Positions 42,889 to 49,828 of a stretch of DNA of 64,000 bases are shown here, piece by piece (position 1 is the first letter of the stretch; each line of letters begins with the position of its first letter). The stretch comes from Paractinoplanes brasiliensis (GTDB lineage Bacteria; Actinomycetota; Actinomycetes; Mycobacteriales; Micromonosporaceae), in assembly GCF_004362215.1 (NCBI RefSeq), contig NZ_SNWR01000001.1:5686001-5750000 (forward strand). Reading direction: 5' to 3'. The position numbers and the translations under genes were made by a program. The notes under the pieces are model-generated. The model did not search any database, had not been told where the DNA came from, and saw only the letters and a program-made list of their open reading frames with translations.

Positions 42889-43012
42889 ACATCATCGCGC
42901 TGACGCCCATGAGGACGAGCAGCAACATCGCGATGAGCAGGCCCTTCTCGGCGGAAGCGGCAGCGTCGGGGCTGACGGTGTCGGTCGTGGTGGCGATCGG
43001 CTCACTGCTCAT
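42878..43012 (-). CDS. 44-residue single-pass membrane protein
   Basis: This short gene encodes MSSEPIATTTDTVSP, an Ala/Ser linker and a Leu/Met-rich transmembrane helix (GLLIAMLLLVLMGVSAMMF). The ATG at 43012 has a near-perfect RBS, GGAAGGA, 7 nt upstream. Codon choice at third positions is GC-rich as in its neighbours. It is divergent from the phospholipase D-like gene and its 3' end overlaps the methyltransferase. The function is unknown; a small membrane modulator is possible. Confidence 0.65.
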   Translation of the reverse strand: MSSEPIATTTDTVSPDAAASAEKGLLIAMLLLVLMGVSAMMFMV

Positions 43013-43061
43013 GACGGTTCCTTCCGGGGCATCTCGGGGTGCGCGCGCTGGGCCGGCGACC

Positions 43062-43067
43062 TAGATT
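43062..43067 (+). promoter_or_regulatory. candidate -10 element (TAGATT), leaderless-type
   Basis: TAGATT is followed by a 7-nt gap and the GTG at 43075. The distance places the transcription start at the start codon. Confidence 0.45.
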
Positions 43068-43074
43068 CGAGGGC

Positions 43075-44652
43075 GTGCCAATTCCGGACTGGTTTCTCAG
43101 CACGGAGGAGCGTGGCAACCCGGACTCCTCCATACCCAGCTGGTGCGCGGGAAACGCGGCCGAACCACTGATTCATGGCAAAACATATTTTGACCGTCTG
43201 GTCAGCGAGGTGGAAAGCCTCCGCGAGGGTGACCACCTGTTCTTCACCGACTGGCGGGGCGACCCCGACGAGCGGATGCGCGACGACGGCCCGACGATCG
43301 CCGAGCTGTTCAGCGCGGCGGCCCGGCGCGGGGTGGTCGTCAAGGGGCTGCTCTGGCGCTCCCACCTGGACAAACTCGCCTACAGCGAGGAAGAGAACCG
43401 CGACCTGAGCGAGGCGATTCGCGCGGCCGGGGGCGAGGTCCTGCTTGATCAGCGCGTACGCCGTGGGGGTTCGCACCACCAGAAGCTCGTGGTGCTGCGC
43501 CACCCCGGCCGCCCCGAGCTCGACGTCGCCTTCGCGGGCGGCATCGACCTGTGCCACAGCCGTCGCGACGACGAAAGGCACCTCGGCGATCCGCAGGCGG
43601 TGCCCATGGCCAAGGCGTACGGGCCGAACCCGCCCTGGCACGACGTGCAGCTCGCCCTGCGCGGGCCGGTCGTGGGGGTGCTCGACCTCACGTTCCGTGA
43701 GCGGTGGAACGAGCCGGACGACCTCGACCAGCACGGCCCGATCTCGACGATCACCGACAAGCTGCAGCGCGCCGACATGAGCGCCGACAAGCTGCCGCCG
43801 CAGCCGCCCGACCCACCCGAGTGCGGGCCGCTGGCGATCCAGACTTTGCGGACCTATCCGGCGATGCGCCCGAAGTACGACTTCGCGCCGAACGGGGAGC
43901 AGAGCATCGCCCGCGGATACACCAAGGCGATCAAGCGGGCCCGGCGGCTCATCTACCTCGAGGACCAGTACCTGTGGTCGACCGAGGTGGCGCAACTGTT
44001 CGCCGACGCGCTGCGCGACAACCCCGAGCTGCACCTGATCGCCGTCGTGCCGCGGCACCCCGACGTGGACGGCGCGTTCGCGCTGCCACCCAACCAGATC
44101 GGCCGCGAGAAGGCGATCGAACTCTGCACCAGGGCCGCACCCGGCCGCGTGCACGTCTTCGACCTCGAGAACGAGGCCGGCACCCCGATCTACGTGCACT
44201 CCAAGGTCTGCGTGGTCGACGACGTGTGGTGCAGCGTGGGCAGCGACAACTTCAACCGTCGATCGTGGACACACGACAGCGAGCTGTCCAACGCGATCCT
44301 CGACGAGACCCGTGACGAACGGCAGCCCCTCGACCCGGCCGGTCTGGGCGACCAGGCGCGGCGGTTCCCGCGGGAACTGCGGCTGGCGCTGACCCGCGAA
44401 CACCTGTGCCGTACCGACGACGCCGGCCTGATCGACCCGGCGGACGTCGTGGGCGAGATGACGGCGGCGGCGGACGCGCTGCGGAAATGGATCGACGGCG
44501 GGCGTACGGGACCACGACCGCCGGGACGCCTCACCCCGCACTCGCCCGAGCGGCTGCCCTGGCATCAGCGCTGGTGGGCGAGCCCGGCCTACCGCCTCGC
44601 GTACGACCCGGACGGGCGGCGCTGGCGGGACCGGCTGGCTAACCGGTGGTGA
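43075..44652 (+). CDS. phospholipase D-like protein
   Basis: A 525-residue cytosolic PLD superfamily protein with two HKD regions. The C-terminal one is complete (HSKVCVVDD with GSDNFNRRS). The N-terminal one has HHQK with His135 and Lys137, but Arg142 occupies the position of the usual Asp. A segment IYLEDQYLWS between the two is typical of the family. No signal peptide is present, so it is not a secreted PLD. The GTG at 43075 follows a leaderless -10. The C-terminus WHQRWWASPAYRLAYDPDGRRW is basic and aromatic. It may act on cardiolipin or other phosphodiesters. Confidence 0.87.
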   Translation: MPIPDWFLSTEERGNPDSSIPSWCAGNAAEPLIHGKTYFDRLVSEVESLREGDHLFFTDWRGDPDERMRDDGPTIAELFSAAARRGVVVKGLLWRSHLDKLAYSEEENRDLSEAIRAAGGEVLLDQRVRRGGSHHQKLVVLRHPGRPELDVAFAGGIDLCHSRRDDERHLGDPQAVPMAKAYGPNPPWHDVQLALRGPVVGVLDLTFRERWNEPDDLDQHGPISTITDKLQRADMSADKLPPQPPDPPECGPLAIQTLRTYPAMRPKYDFAPNGEQSIARGYTKAIKRARRLIYLEDQYLWSTEVAQLFADALRDNPELHLIAVVPRHPDVDGAFALPPNQIGREKAIELCTRAAPGRVHVFDLENEAGTPIYVHSKVCVVDDVWCSVGSDNFNRRSWTHDSELSNAILDETRDERQPLDPAGLGDQARRFPRELRLALTREHLCRTDDAGLIDPADVVGEMTAAADALRKWIDGGRTGPRPPGRLTPHSPERLPWHQRWWASPAYRLAYDPDGRRWRDRLANRW

Positions 44653-44839
44653 GGACCCGTCGGCAGTCCTCCATCACCGACGCTGACACGAGCGGAGCCC
44701 ACGTCGGGAACACCGACCGGAAGTAGTCGCCGGCCCGCGCCGCGATCTCGTCCGAGCGCTCGAAGACATCCAGCCCGTTGACGATGCTCAGGTCGGCGAA
44801 GGCGCGCACCTCGGGCTCCCACCTTGCGGCTCTCGTCAC
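44639..44839 (-). CDS. 66-residue protein coupled to a PIMT-family methyltransferase
   Basis: The start is a GTG at 44839 overlapping the methyltransferase TGA (GTGA), so it is cotranslated with it. The protein is Ala/Asp/Arg-rich, with FADLSIVNGLDVFERSDEI and a RSVFPTWAPLVSASVMEDC segment and one Cys. It has no signal sequence or membrane helix and I do not recognise it. Being a short product tied to a PIMT homologue, it could be a RiPP-like substrate, or simply a folded partner. The 3' end overlaps the PLD-like gene by 14 bp. Confidence 0.6.
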   Translation of the reverse strand: MTRAARWEPEVRAFADLSIVNGLDVFERSDEIAARAGDYFRSVFPTWAPLVSASVMEDCRRVLTTG

Positions 44840-45894
44840 AGCTCCCAGGTGTGCGGCAGCAGGACGGGGGAGTCCGGGTCGCCGCCCGGGGCCAGGACGA
44901 TGCGCCACGCGGTCATCGGTGGCCGGCCCAGATCCAGCCAGCGGTCGATCACCGCGGTCGCCTCGGCGGCGTACTCGTCGGCCCACCGACCCGCGGCGCC
45001 GATGCTTCCGTCCGGCAACACGACCGCGCCGCCGGTGCGGTCCTCGTCCAGCAGCATCAGGGAACTCTGCTCACGACCGGGCACCGCGCCCTGCGTCGCG
45101 CGGCGGTTCCAGACCCCGGCCGCGTACCAGAGATCCCGGTAGGCGAGCGGATCCAACGGGGGATCAAAACGCGTTTCCCCGTACGGGCGAAGGCCCTTGA
45201 TCGTCCCCGGCGGCGCCGGCCCGGGGAACGGGTGAGCGGCGGTCAGCGGCCCGGCGGCGACCATGAACCCGGCCGGGGTGACAACGCGAGCGGTGTGATC
45301 GGAGCCGACCCTGAGGACGGGGTGGGTTCCGGCGTGCTCGACGGGGGCAACGATCGGTGTCTGCCAGCGCGGCGAGACACCCGCGATCCCGACGGTGACG
45401 ATCACACGGTCGACGTGCTCGTCCGGGCGGCCCACGTAGCCGTCACCCAGCTCGACCCGAACATCACGGACACCGGCGCGGGCCAGGGCTGCTCTCGCGC
45501 GTTCGACCACGTCGTCCTGCACGTCGATGCTGATCACCCGCGCGCCGAGCGCGGCCAGCAGCGCCGCGTTGTAGCCCGTGCCGGCCCCGACCTCCAGCAC
45601 CGTCATGCCGGGCCGCACATCCAGCGTCTCGATCATGAGCGCCATCAGCGACGGCTGGCTCGACGAACTCACCGGCCGGCCGCCCTCGACCTTGGTCACC
45701 AGCACGTCGTCGCTGTAGACGACATCGAGGAAGTCGGGATCGGCGGGCTTGGCCCAGGTGCCGTCGCGGCGCTGGAACCCGTCCGGCACGAAAACTTCCC
45801 GCGGCACCTCGGCAAAGGCAGCAGCCAGCGACGGCGAGAGGTGCACGCCCCCTTGCCGGATCCGATCGACGAAGCCCTCCCGCGGCCCGACCAC
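44836..45894 (-). CDS. protein-L-isoaspartate O-methyltransferase-family protein
   Basis: A protein of about 352 residues. The PIMT core contains VHLSPSLAAAFAEVPREVFVP, a YSDDVLVT segment, SSSSQPSLMALMIE and the SAM motif VLEVGAGTGYNAALL; roughly 150 further residues follow (for example RPYGETRFDPPLDP and a final HTWEL). PIMTs repair isoaspartate, while longer relatives such as this are often found in peptide-modification gene clusters. The GTG at 45894 is the best in-frame start, with GAGGGG immediately upstream, though the start is uncertain. It overlaps the 66-residue gene by GTGA. Confidence 0.82.
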   Translation of the reverse strand: MVGPREGFVDRIRQGGVHLSPSLAAAFAEVPREVFVPDGFQRRDGTWAKPADPDFLDVVYSDDVLVTKVEGGRPVSSSSQPSLMALMIETLDVRPGMTVLEVGAGTGYNAALLAALGARVISIDVQDDVVERARAALARAGVRDVRVELGDGYVGRPDEHVDRVIVTVGIAGVSPRWQTPIVAPVEHAGTHPVLRVGSDHTARVVTPAGFMVAAGPLTAAHPFPGPAPPGTIKGLRPYGETRFDPPLDPLAYRDLWYAAGVWNRRATQGAVPGREQSSLMLLDEDRTGGAVVLPDGSIGAAGRWADEYAAEATAVIDRWLDLGRPPMTAWRIVLAPGGDPDSPVLLPHTWEL

Positions 45895-46055
45895 CCCCTC
45901 ACCATAGAGGCGGCGGCGCGCGGGGCAACCCGTCTGCGCTCCGCGAAGGCTCCGAGGTCTGCGCGGCTGCGGTCCGTAGGCCGGGCTCGACGGTGGCAAC
46001 GCGCCGGCACCCCTTGCGCACTCAGCGGGGTTCCGCGCGCACCGATCGGGATCTC

Positions 46056-46634
46056 GTGCGCCTCTCCGCTCTGCTTGCCGTCGCCGTCGCCACCCTGGGC
46101 GGCTGCGCGGGCACTTCGGCGCCGCCCCGCCCGTCACTCAGCTCACCGGCCCCGGCCGCCGCGCCCGCCCCGGTGGTCGAGAACACCGGCACGGCCTGGC
46201 CTGCGATCGTCGGCTCGTTGATCTCGTACGGGCAATGGCTGCTGGGCGACCCCACGCCGGCGCTCGCCGACGTCATCACCGAGCCGGGATGCGCCGGCCA
46301 CGACGCGCTGACCGACGAACTGCGCTCACTGGTGTCCACCGACGCCATGGTGCGCACCAGCCCCGCCACGGTGACCTCGGTCAGCGGATCCGCGGTGTCG
46401 CGCGACCGGGCCGTCGTCGAGGCAACCGTGTCCCGAGCCGCGGAACCAGTGGTGGTCAAGGGTCACAGCAGCCTCAGCCCGTCGGCGAAGACCATCTGGC
46501 TCGAGGACCGCGCGGAGCTGCCCGCCACGGTCCTGACCATGACCCTGGTGCGCTCGAACGACAGGTGGCGCTTCTGCGAGATCGTCGACAAGGCCGGCGA
46601 CCCGGACGGCGAGGCCATCACCCGAGCACTCTGA
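46056..46634 (+). CDS. putative lipoprotein
   Basis: A 192-residue lipoprotein. The GTG at 46056 gives VRLSALLAVAVATLGGC, a short signal with lipobox LGGC; the ORF continues 21 codons upstream without an RBS. A Pro/Ala/Ser linker precedes a soluble domain with an ADVITEPGCAGHDALTDEL segment and a SRDRAVVEATVSRAAEP strand; two Cys residues could be disulfide bonded. This could be a DUF6318-like or SnoaL-like domain, but I do not assign it. It is anchored outside the cell. Confidence 0.72.
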   Translation: MRLSALLAVAVATLGGCAGTSAPPRPSLSSPAPAAAPAPVVENTGTAWPAIVGSLISYGQWLLGDPTPALADVITEPGCAGHDALTDELRSLVSTDAMVRTSPATVTSVSGSAVSRDRAVVEATVSRAAEPVVVKGHSSLSPSAKTIWLEDRAELPATVLTMTLVRSNDRWRFCEIVDKAGDPDGEAITRAL

Positions 46635-46656
46635 CCCCCGGACGCCGCTTCCTCTG

Positions 46657-47628
46657 TCAGTCGGTGTGGGGCATGCGCTCGGCGGGGATTACTCCCAGGC
46701 GGCCCTTTTGGAAGTCTTCGAAGGCCTGCTTGAGTTCGGCCTGGGTGTTCATGACGAAGGGGCCGTAGTGGGCCACCGGCTCGCGGATGGGGCGGCCGCC
46801 CATGATGAACAGTTCCAGGGCGGGGATGTTGGAGTCCTGGGTGGCGTCGGCGGTTACGCGGAGGGCGTCGCCCTTGCCGTGGGATGCCAGCTGGCCGATG
46901 TGGATGGGCCGGGCCTCGGCGCCGACCGTGCCCCGGCCGGCCAGGACGTAGATCAGGGCGTTGTAGTCGGGCTGCCAGGGCAGGTCGAGGCGGGCGCCGG
47001 GTTGCAGGGTGACGTGGGCCAGGTTGATGGGGGTGAACGTCGAGCCGGGGCCGGCGTGGCCGGCGATCTCGCCGGCGATGACGCGGATCAGGCTGCCGCC
47101 GTCGGGGGTGGTCAGCAGGCCGGCCTCGCGGCCGCGGATGTCCTGGTACTTCGGGGTGATCATCTTGGCGGCGCGGGGGAGGTTGACCCACAGTTGCAGG
47201 CCGTGGAACAGGCCGCCGCTGGTGACCAGGTGTTCCGGCGGGGCCTCGATGTGCAGGATGCCCTGGCCGGCGGTCATCCACTGGGTGTCGCCGTTGGCGA
47301 TCGTGCCGCCGCTGCCGAGGGAGTCCTGGTGGTCCATGATGCCGTCGATCATGTAGGTGACCGTCTCGAAACCGCGGTGCGGGTGCCACGGCGTGCCCTT
47401 CGGCTCGCCCGGCGCGTAGTCGACCTCGCCCATCTGGTCCAGGTGGATGAACGGGTCGAGCTCGTTGAGCGGAACCCCGGCGAACGCCCGGCGCACCGGG
47501 AAGCCCTCGCCCTCGTAACCGCTCGGGGCGGTGGTCAGGCGACGAACGGGGCGGAAGCTGGTGGCGGCGGGGTCGAGCTGCGGCAGCCGCGGCAGGACCA
47601 GAACGTCGTCGACGGTGATGGCGGGCAT
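46657..47628 (-). CDS. pirin-family protein
   Basis: A 323-residue bicupin pirin with motif WHPHRGFETVTYMIDG, MTAGQGILHIE, GLQLWVNLP and a C-terminal pirin_C region GGRPIREPVAHYGPFVMNT. Metal-binding His residues are intact. Pirins may act as quercetinases or redox-sensitive regulators. The ATG at 47628 has GGAAGG 6 nt upstream. A sequence shared with the marR promoter lies 38-65 bp upstream, so it is probably controlled by the MarR-family protein encoded next. Confidence 0.92.
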   Translation of the reverse strand: MPAITVDDVLVLPRLPQLDPAATSFRPVRRLTTAPSGYEGEGFPVRRAFAGVPLNELDPFIHLDQMGEVDYAPGEPKGTPWHPHRGFETVTYMIDGIMDHQDSLGSGGTIANGDTQWMTAGQGILHIEAPPEHLVTSGGLFHGLQLWVNLPRAAKMITPKYQDIRGREAGLLTTPDGGSLIRVIAGEIAGHAGPGSTFTPINLAHVTLQPGARLDLPWQPDYNALIYVLAGRGTVGAEARPIHIGQLASHGKGDALRVTADATQDSNIPALELFIMGGRPIREPVAHYGPFVMNTQAELKQAFEDFQKGRLGVIPAERMPHTD

Positions 47629-47665
47629 GGCATGCCTTCCTGACTGGTCGAGGAACCGTACCGGC

Positions 47666-47693
47666 ACTCTAACTCTTTCAAAACTGAAAGACC
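47666..47693 (-). promoter_or_regulatory. MarR operator and promoter of the pirin gene
   Basis: This 28-bp site matches the one at 48152-48179 at 23 of 28 positions; shared blocks are ACTCTAACT, TTCAAA and CTG. It contains the inverted repeat CTTTCA-N4-TGAAAG (47675-47690 approx.). On the minus strand TAGAGT serves as a -10, placing the transcript start about 30 nt upstream of the pirin ATG. Confidence 0.7.
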
Positions 47694-47704
47694 ACCGGGG
47701 CCGG

Positions 47705-48145
47705 TCAGACTTTGCGCACCTTGTTGAACACCCGGGTGATCACGGCCAGCTCGTCGGGGTCGAGGCGGTCGATGAAGCTGTCGCGGACGGTGATCAGGTG
47801 CAGCGGGGCGGCCGATTCCAGGGCCGCCATGCCCTCGTCGGTCAGCACGGCCTCCTGGCCGCGGCCGTCGTCGGGGCAGGGCTGCTTGCGCACCAGGCCC
47901 CGCTTGACCATCGAGCTGATCTGATAGGTGATGCGGCTCGGCGAGAACACCAGGCGGCCGGCGAGCTCACCCATGCGCAGTCGGTGCTCGGGCGCCTCGG
48001 AGAGCACGACCAGCACGTGGTAGTCGTTCATGCTGAGGCCGGTTTGCGCGCGCAGCTCATCCTCGAGGTGGGTGTGCAGCGCCCAGGAGCTCTCGATGAA
48101 GGTGCGCCAAGCAATCTGCTGCTCGTCGCTCAGCGGGTCGGCCAT
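47705..48145 (-). CDS. MarR-family transcriptional regulator
   Basis: A 146-residue winged-helix repressor. The DNA-binding part has MNDYHVLVVLSEAPEHRLRMGELA, a FSPSRITYQISSMVKRGLV recognition region and the wing CPDDGRGQEAVLT. It starts at ATG 48145. A -10 (TAGAGT on this strand) ends 6 nt upstream, so the mRNA is predicted to be leaderless. The operator-like site at its own promoter and in front of the downstream pirin gene indicates autoregulation and control of pirin, possibly in response to a phenolic or redox ligand. Confidence 0.93.
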   Translation of the reverse strand: MADPLSDEQQIAWRTFIESSWALHTHLEDELRAQTGLSMNDYHVLVVLSEAPEHRLRMGELAGRLVFSPSRITYQISSMVKRGLVRKQPCPDDGRGQEAVLTDEGMAALESAAPLHLITVRDSFIDRLDPDELAVITRVFNKVRKV

Positions 48146-48151
48146 GCGGAA

Positions 48152-48179
48152 ACTCTAACTGCTTCAAATCTGTAACACC
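48152..48179 (-). promoter_or_regulatory. MarR operator and leaderless promoter of marR
   Basis: The site matches the pirin promoter site (23/28). The -10 TAGAGT (complement of 48152-48157) is 6 nt from the ATG, so transcription should begin at the start codon. Overlap of operator and -10 fits repression. Confidence 0.7.
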
Positions 48180-48276
48180 AAGTGCGCCTGCTCACAGGCG
48201 GTCGCGATCTGAAACTTACTCGCGACATCGCCTATCATTCGTGCCCTGGGTTCGGCCGGGCCGGTGGGGGCAGCGG

Positions 48277-48669
48277 ATGGCGTACCGCGTGGAGTACAGC
48301 GGCGAATTGATGGAGTTCGCATCGTTGGACGCGGCGCTCGACTGTGCCCGCAACGCGATCGTCAACGATCTCGGCCGCATCGACGGCTGGTCGGTCGAGC
48401 ACGACGAGGAACTCAACGACTGGTACGTCCGCGGCGTGCGTAACGGGCGGCGGATCGGGCCCACCGCGATCGTCACCGGCCCCCGGGGGCGGCAGGCCGT
48501 GTTCGAGGAATGGGAACGCCGGGTCGTCTTCATCGGCGAGACACCGGCGGACGCGTTCGCGATGGCGGCCGCCTGGCTGGAGAAGCGGCCGGACATCACG
48601 ACCCTCGGCGACGTCGGCTGGCATCACACCGCCGACGGCCACCAGCTGCGAGTCTACTTCCAGCCTTAG
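48277..48669 (+). CDS. hypothetical protein
   Basis: A 130-residue soluble acidic protein starting MAYRVEYSGELMEFASLDAA; a WLEKRPDITTLGDVGWHHT segment lies near the C-terminus. The alternation of strands and helices suggests an alpha+beta fold but I do not recognise the family. The ATG at 48277 follows GGGGGCAGCGG. It lies between the divergent marR gene and the convergent Clp-N gene and overlaps the latter by 4 bp. Confidence 0.65.
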   Translation: MAYRVEYSGELMEFASLDAALDCARNAIVNDLGRIDGWSVEHDEELNDWYVRGVRNGRRIGPTAIVTGPRGRQAVFEEWERRVVFIGETPADAFAMAAAWLEKRPDITTLGDVGWHHTADGHQLRVYFQP

Positions 48670-49265
48670 GCAGCCGGCGCGCTCAGCGAGCGCTCCATGT
48701 CACCCCGTACGCGGTCGAAATCGATGCCGTGATCGGCCATGATCAGCGCGGCCAGCCCGTTGCCCTCGCGCAGCAGTCCCAGCATGATGTGCTCGGGCGC
48801 GATGAACTTCTGCTTGAGCCGGATCGCCTCCCGCAGCGACAGCTCCAGCACCTTCTTGTTGCGGTTGGTGAACGGGATGTGCCCGTTCGAGGGGACGAGC
48901 CGGCCGAACAAGCCCCTCTTCTTCACCGGGCGGGGCAACCGCAGCGCTCCCTCCCCGAAATTGGCCTCAATGGCTTCCCGTACGGCGGCCAGGTCGATCC
49001 CGATCGCCTTGAGCGCGGCGGCGTCCTCAGCGTCGGCGTCACTGAGCACCGGGCCGTCCGGCGAGTGCCCGCCGATGCGGCGCAGAACCTCAGCCCGTAC
49101 GGAATCGGCATCCAGCCCGGTCGACCGGGCAACCGGCCCACGGGGGTCGGCCAGCAGCGTGAGCAGGATGTGCTCGGTGCCGATGTGGTCGTGGTGCAGG
49201 GAACGGGCCTCGTCCTGCGCGTTGACCACGACGGCGCGTGCATCCGCGGTGAATCGCTCGAACAT
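48666..49265 (-). CDS. Clp N-domain (double ClpN) protein
   Basis: A 199-residue protein with two Clp_N repeats and no ATPase domain. It starts MFERFTADARAVVVNAQDEA with HIGTEHILLTLLAD; the second repeat has NKKVLELSLREAIRLKQ and PEHIMLGLLREGNGLA. Stand-alone ClpN proteins may act as adaptors for or modulators of ClpC/ClpP degradation. It follows the HTH gene by 1 bp and is transcribed with it from the twin-operator promoter, so its level is likely controlled by that regulator. Confidence 0.92.
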   Translation of the reverse strand: MFERFTADARAVVVNAQDEARSLHHDHIGTEHILLTLLADPRGPVARSTGLDADSVRAEVLRRIGGHSPDGPVLSDADAEDAAALKAIGIDLAAVREAIEANFGEGALRLPRPVKKRGLFGRLVPSNGHIPFTNRNKKVLELSLREAIRLKQKFIAPEHIMLGLLREGNGLAALIMADHGIDFDRVRGDMERSLSAPAA

Positions 49266-49266
49266 G

Positions 49267-49503
49267 TCAGTCCTCCCGTGGGTCCGGCGCCGGCAGCGTG
49301 CGCGCATGCTTCTTGTGTACGCCCTGACGAGTCACCTCAAGCGCGTCGGCGATCTCCTGCCAGGACCAGCCCTTGCCGCGCGCGTTGGCCACCTGCAGGT
49401 GCTCGAGCCCCTCCAGCAGGCGGCGCAGGGCCACCACCGCGCGCAGGCCGACCCGCGGATCGGCGCTGCTCGCCGCCGCGGCGAGGTCGGTTGCTTCGGT
49501 CAT
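49267..49503 (-). CDS. small helix-turn-helix regulator
   Basis: A 78-residue protein with the HTH WQEIADALEVTRQGVHKKHA. Upstream residues (RRLLEGLEHLQVANARGKGWS) probably mediate dimerisation. Such short regulators pair with ClpN proteins in actinomycetes. The ATG at 49503 coincides with the predicted transcription start, so the mRNA is leaderless. Two copies of GTCAAC-N4-GTTGAC overlap its promoter, indicating autorepression. Confidence 0.87.
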   Translation of the reverse strand: MTEATDLAAAASSADPRVGLRAVVALRRLLEGLEHLQVANARGKGWSWQEIADALEVTRQGVHKKHARTLPAPDPRED

Positions 49504-49506
49504 GCT

Positions 49507-49549
49507 GTCAACTTAGGTTGACTTTGCACGCATGTCAACTCTGGTTGAC
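49507..49549 (-). promoter_or_regulatory. twin-operator promoter of the HTH/Clp-N operon
   Basis: GTCAACTTAGGTTGAC (49507-49522) and GTCAACTCTGGTTGAC (49534-49549) are two copies of GTCAAC-N4-GTTGAC, 27 bp apart. On the minus strand, TTGACA (complement of 49533-49538) and TAAGTT (complement of 49510-49515) form a promoter with a 17-bp spacer. One operator covers each element. Confidence 0.85.
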
Positions 49550-49562
49550 GATGATGGCAGAA

Positions 49563-49591
49563 AAATGGGCCGCCCCTCGGGCGACCCATTT
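49563..49591 (-). terminator. rho-independent terminator of the DUF3072 gene
   Basis: AAATGGGCCGCCC (49563-49575) pairs with GGGCGACCCATTT (49579-49591), a 13-bp stem with one mismatch and a 3-nt loop. On the minus strand the stem is followed by Ts. It begins 1 bp after the stop of the gene at 49593 and insulates the HTH promoter. Confidence 0.85.
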
Positions 49592-49592
49592 C

Positions 49593-49796
49593 TCAGCGGC
49601 CTCGGCCGGTCTTTTCCTGCAGCTCGTCGATCTTTTCGGAGGCCTCGGCCTTGGTCAGGCCGTCCGGCACCTCCTCCTGAGCCTCAGTGGCCAGCGTCTG
49701 CAGGTATGACTGCTGCGCACCGGTCGCCGGTTCGTCACCGGTTGTCCAGTCCGACGGGTCCTTGACGGCGTTCGTGTCGACGTTCGCGTCGCTCAT
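49593..49796 (-). CDS. DUF3072 protein
   Basis: A 67-residue acidic protein with the typical DUF3072 core: PATGAQQSYLQTLATEAQE followed by LTKAEASEKIDELQ. Small proteins of this kind are widespread in actinobacteria and have no known function. The ATG at 49796 follows GGATC; a terminator follows its stop. Confidence 0.85.
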   Translation of the reverse strand: MSDANVDTNAVKDPSDWTTGDEPATGAQQSYLQTLATEAQEEVPDGLTKAEASEKIDELQEKTGRGR

Positions 49797-49828
49797 GGCG
49801 AGATCCTTTCGTTCGAACGCCTGTTCCC

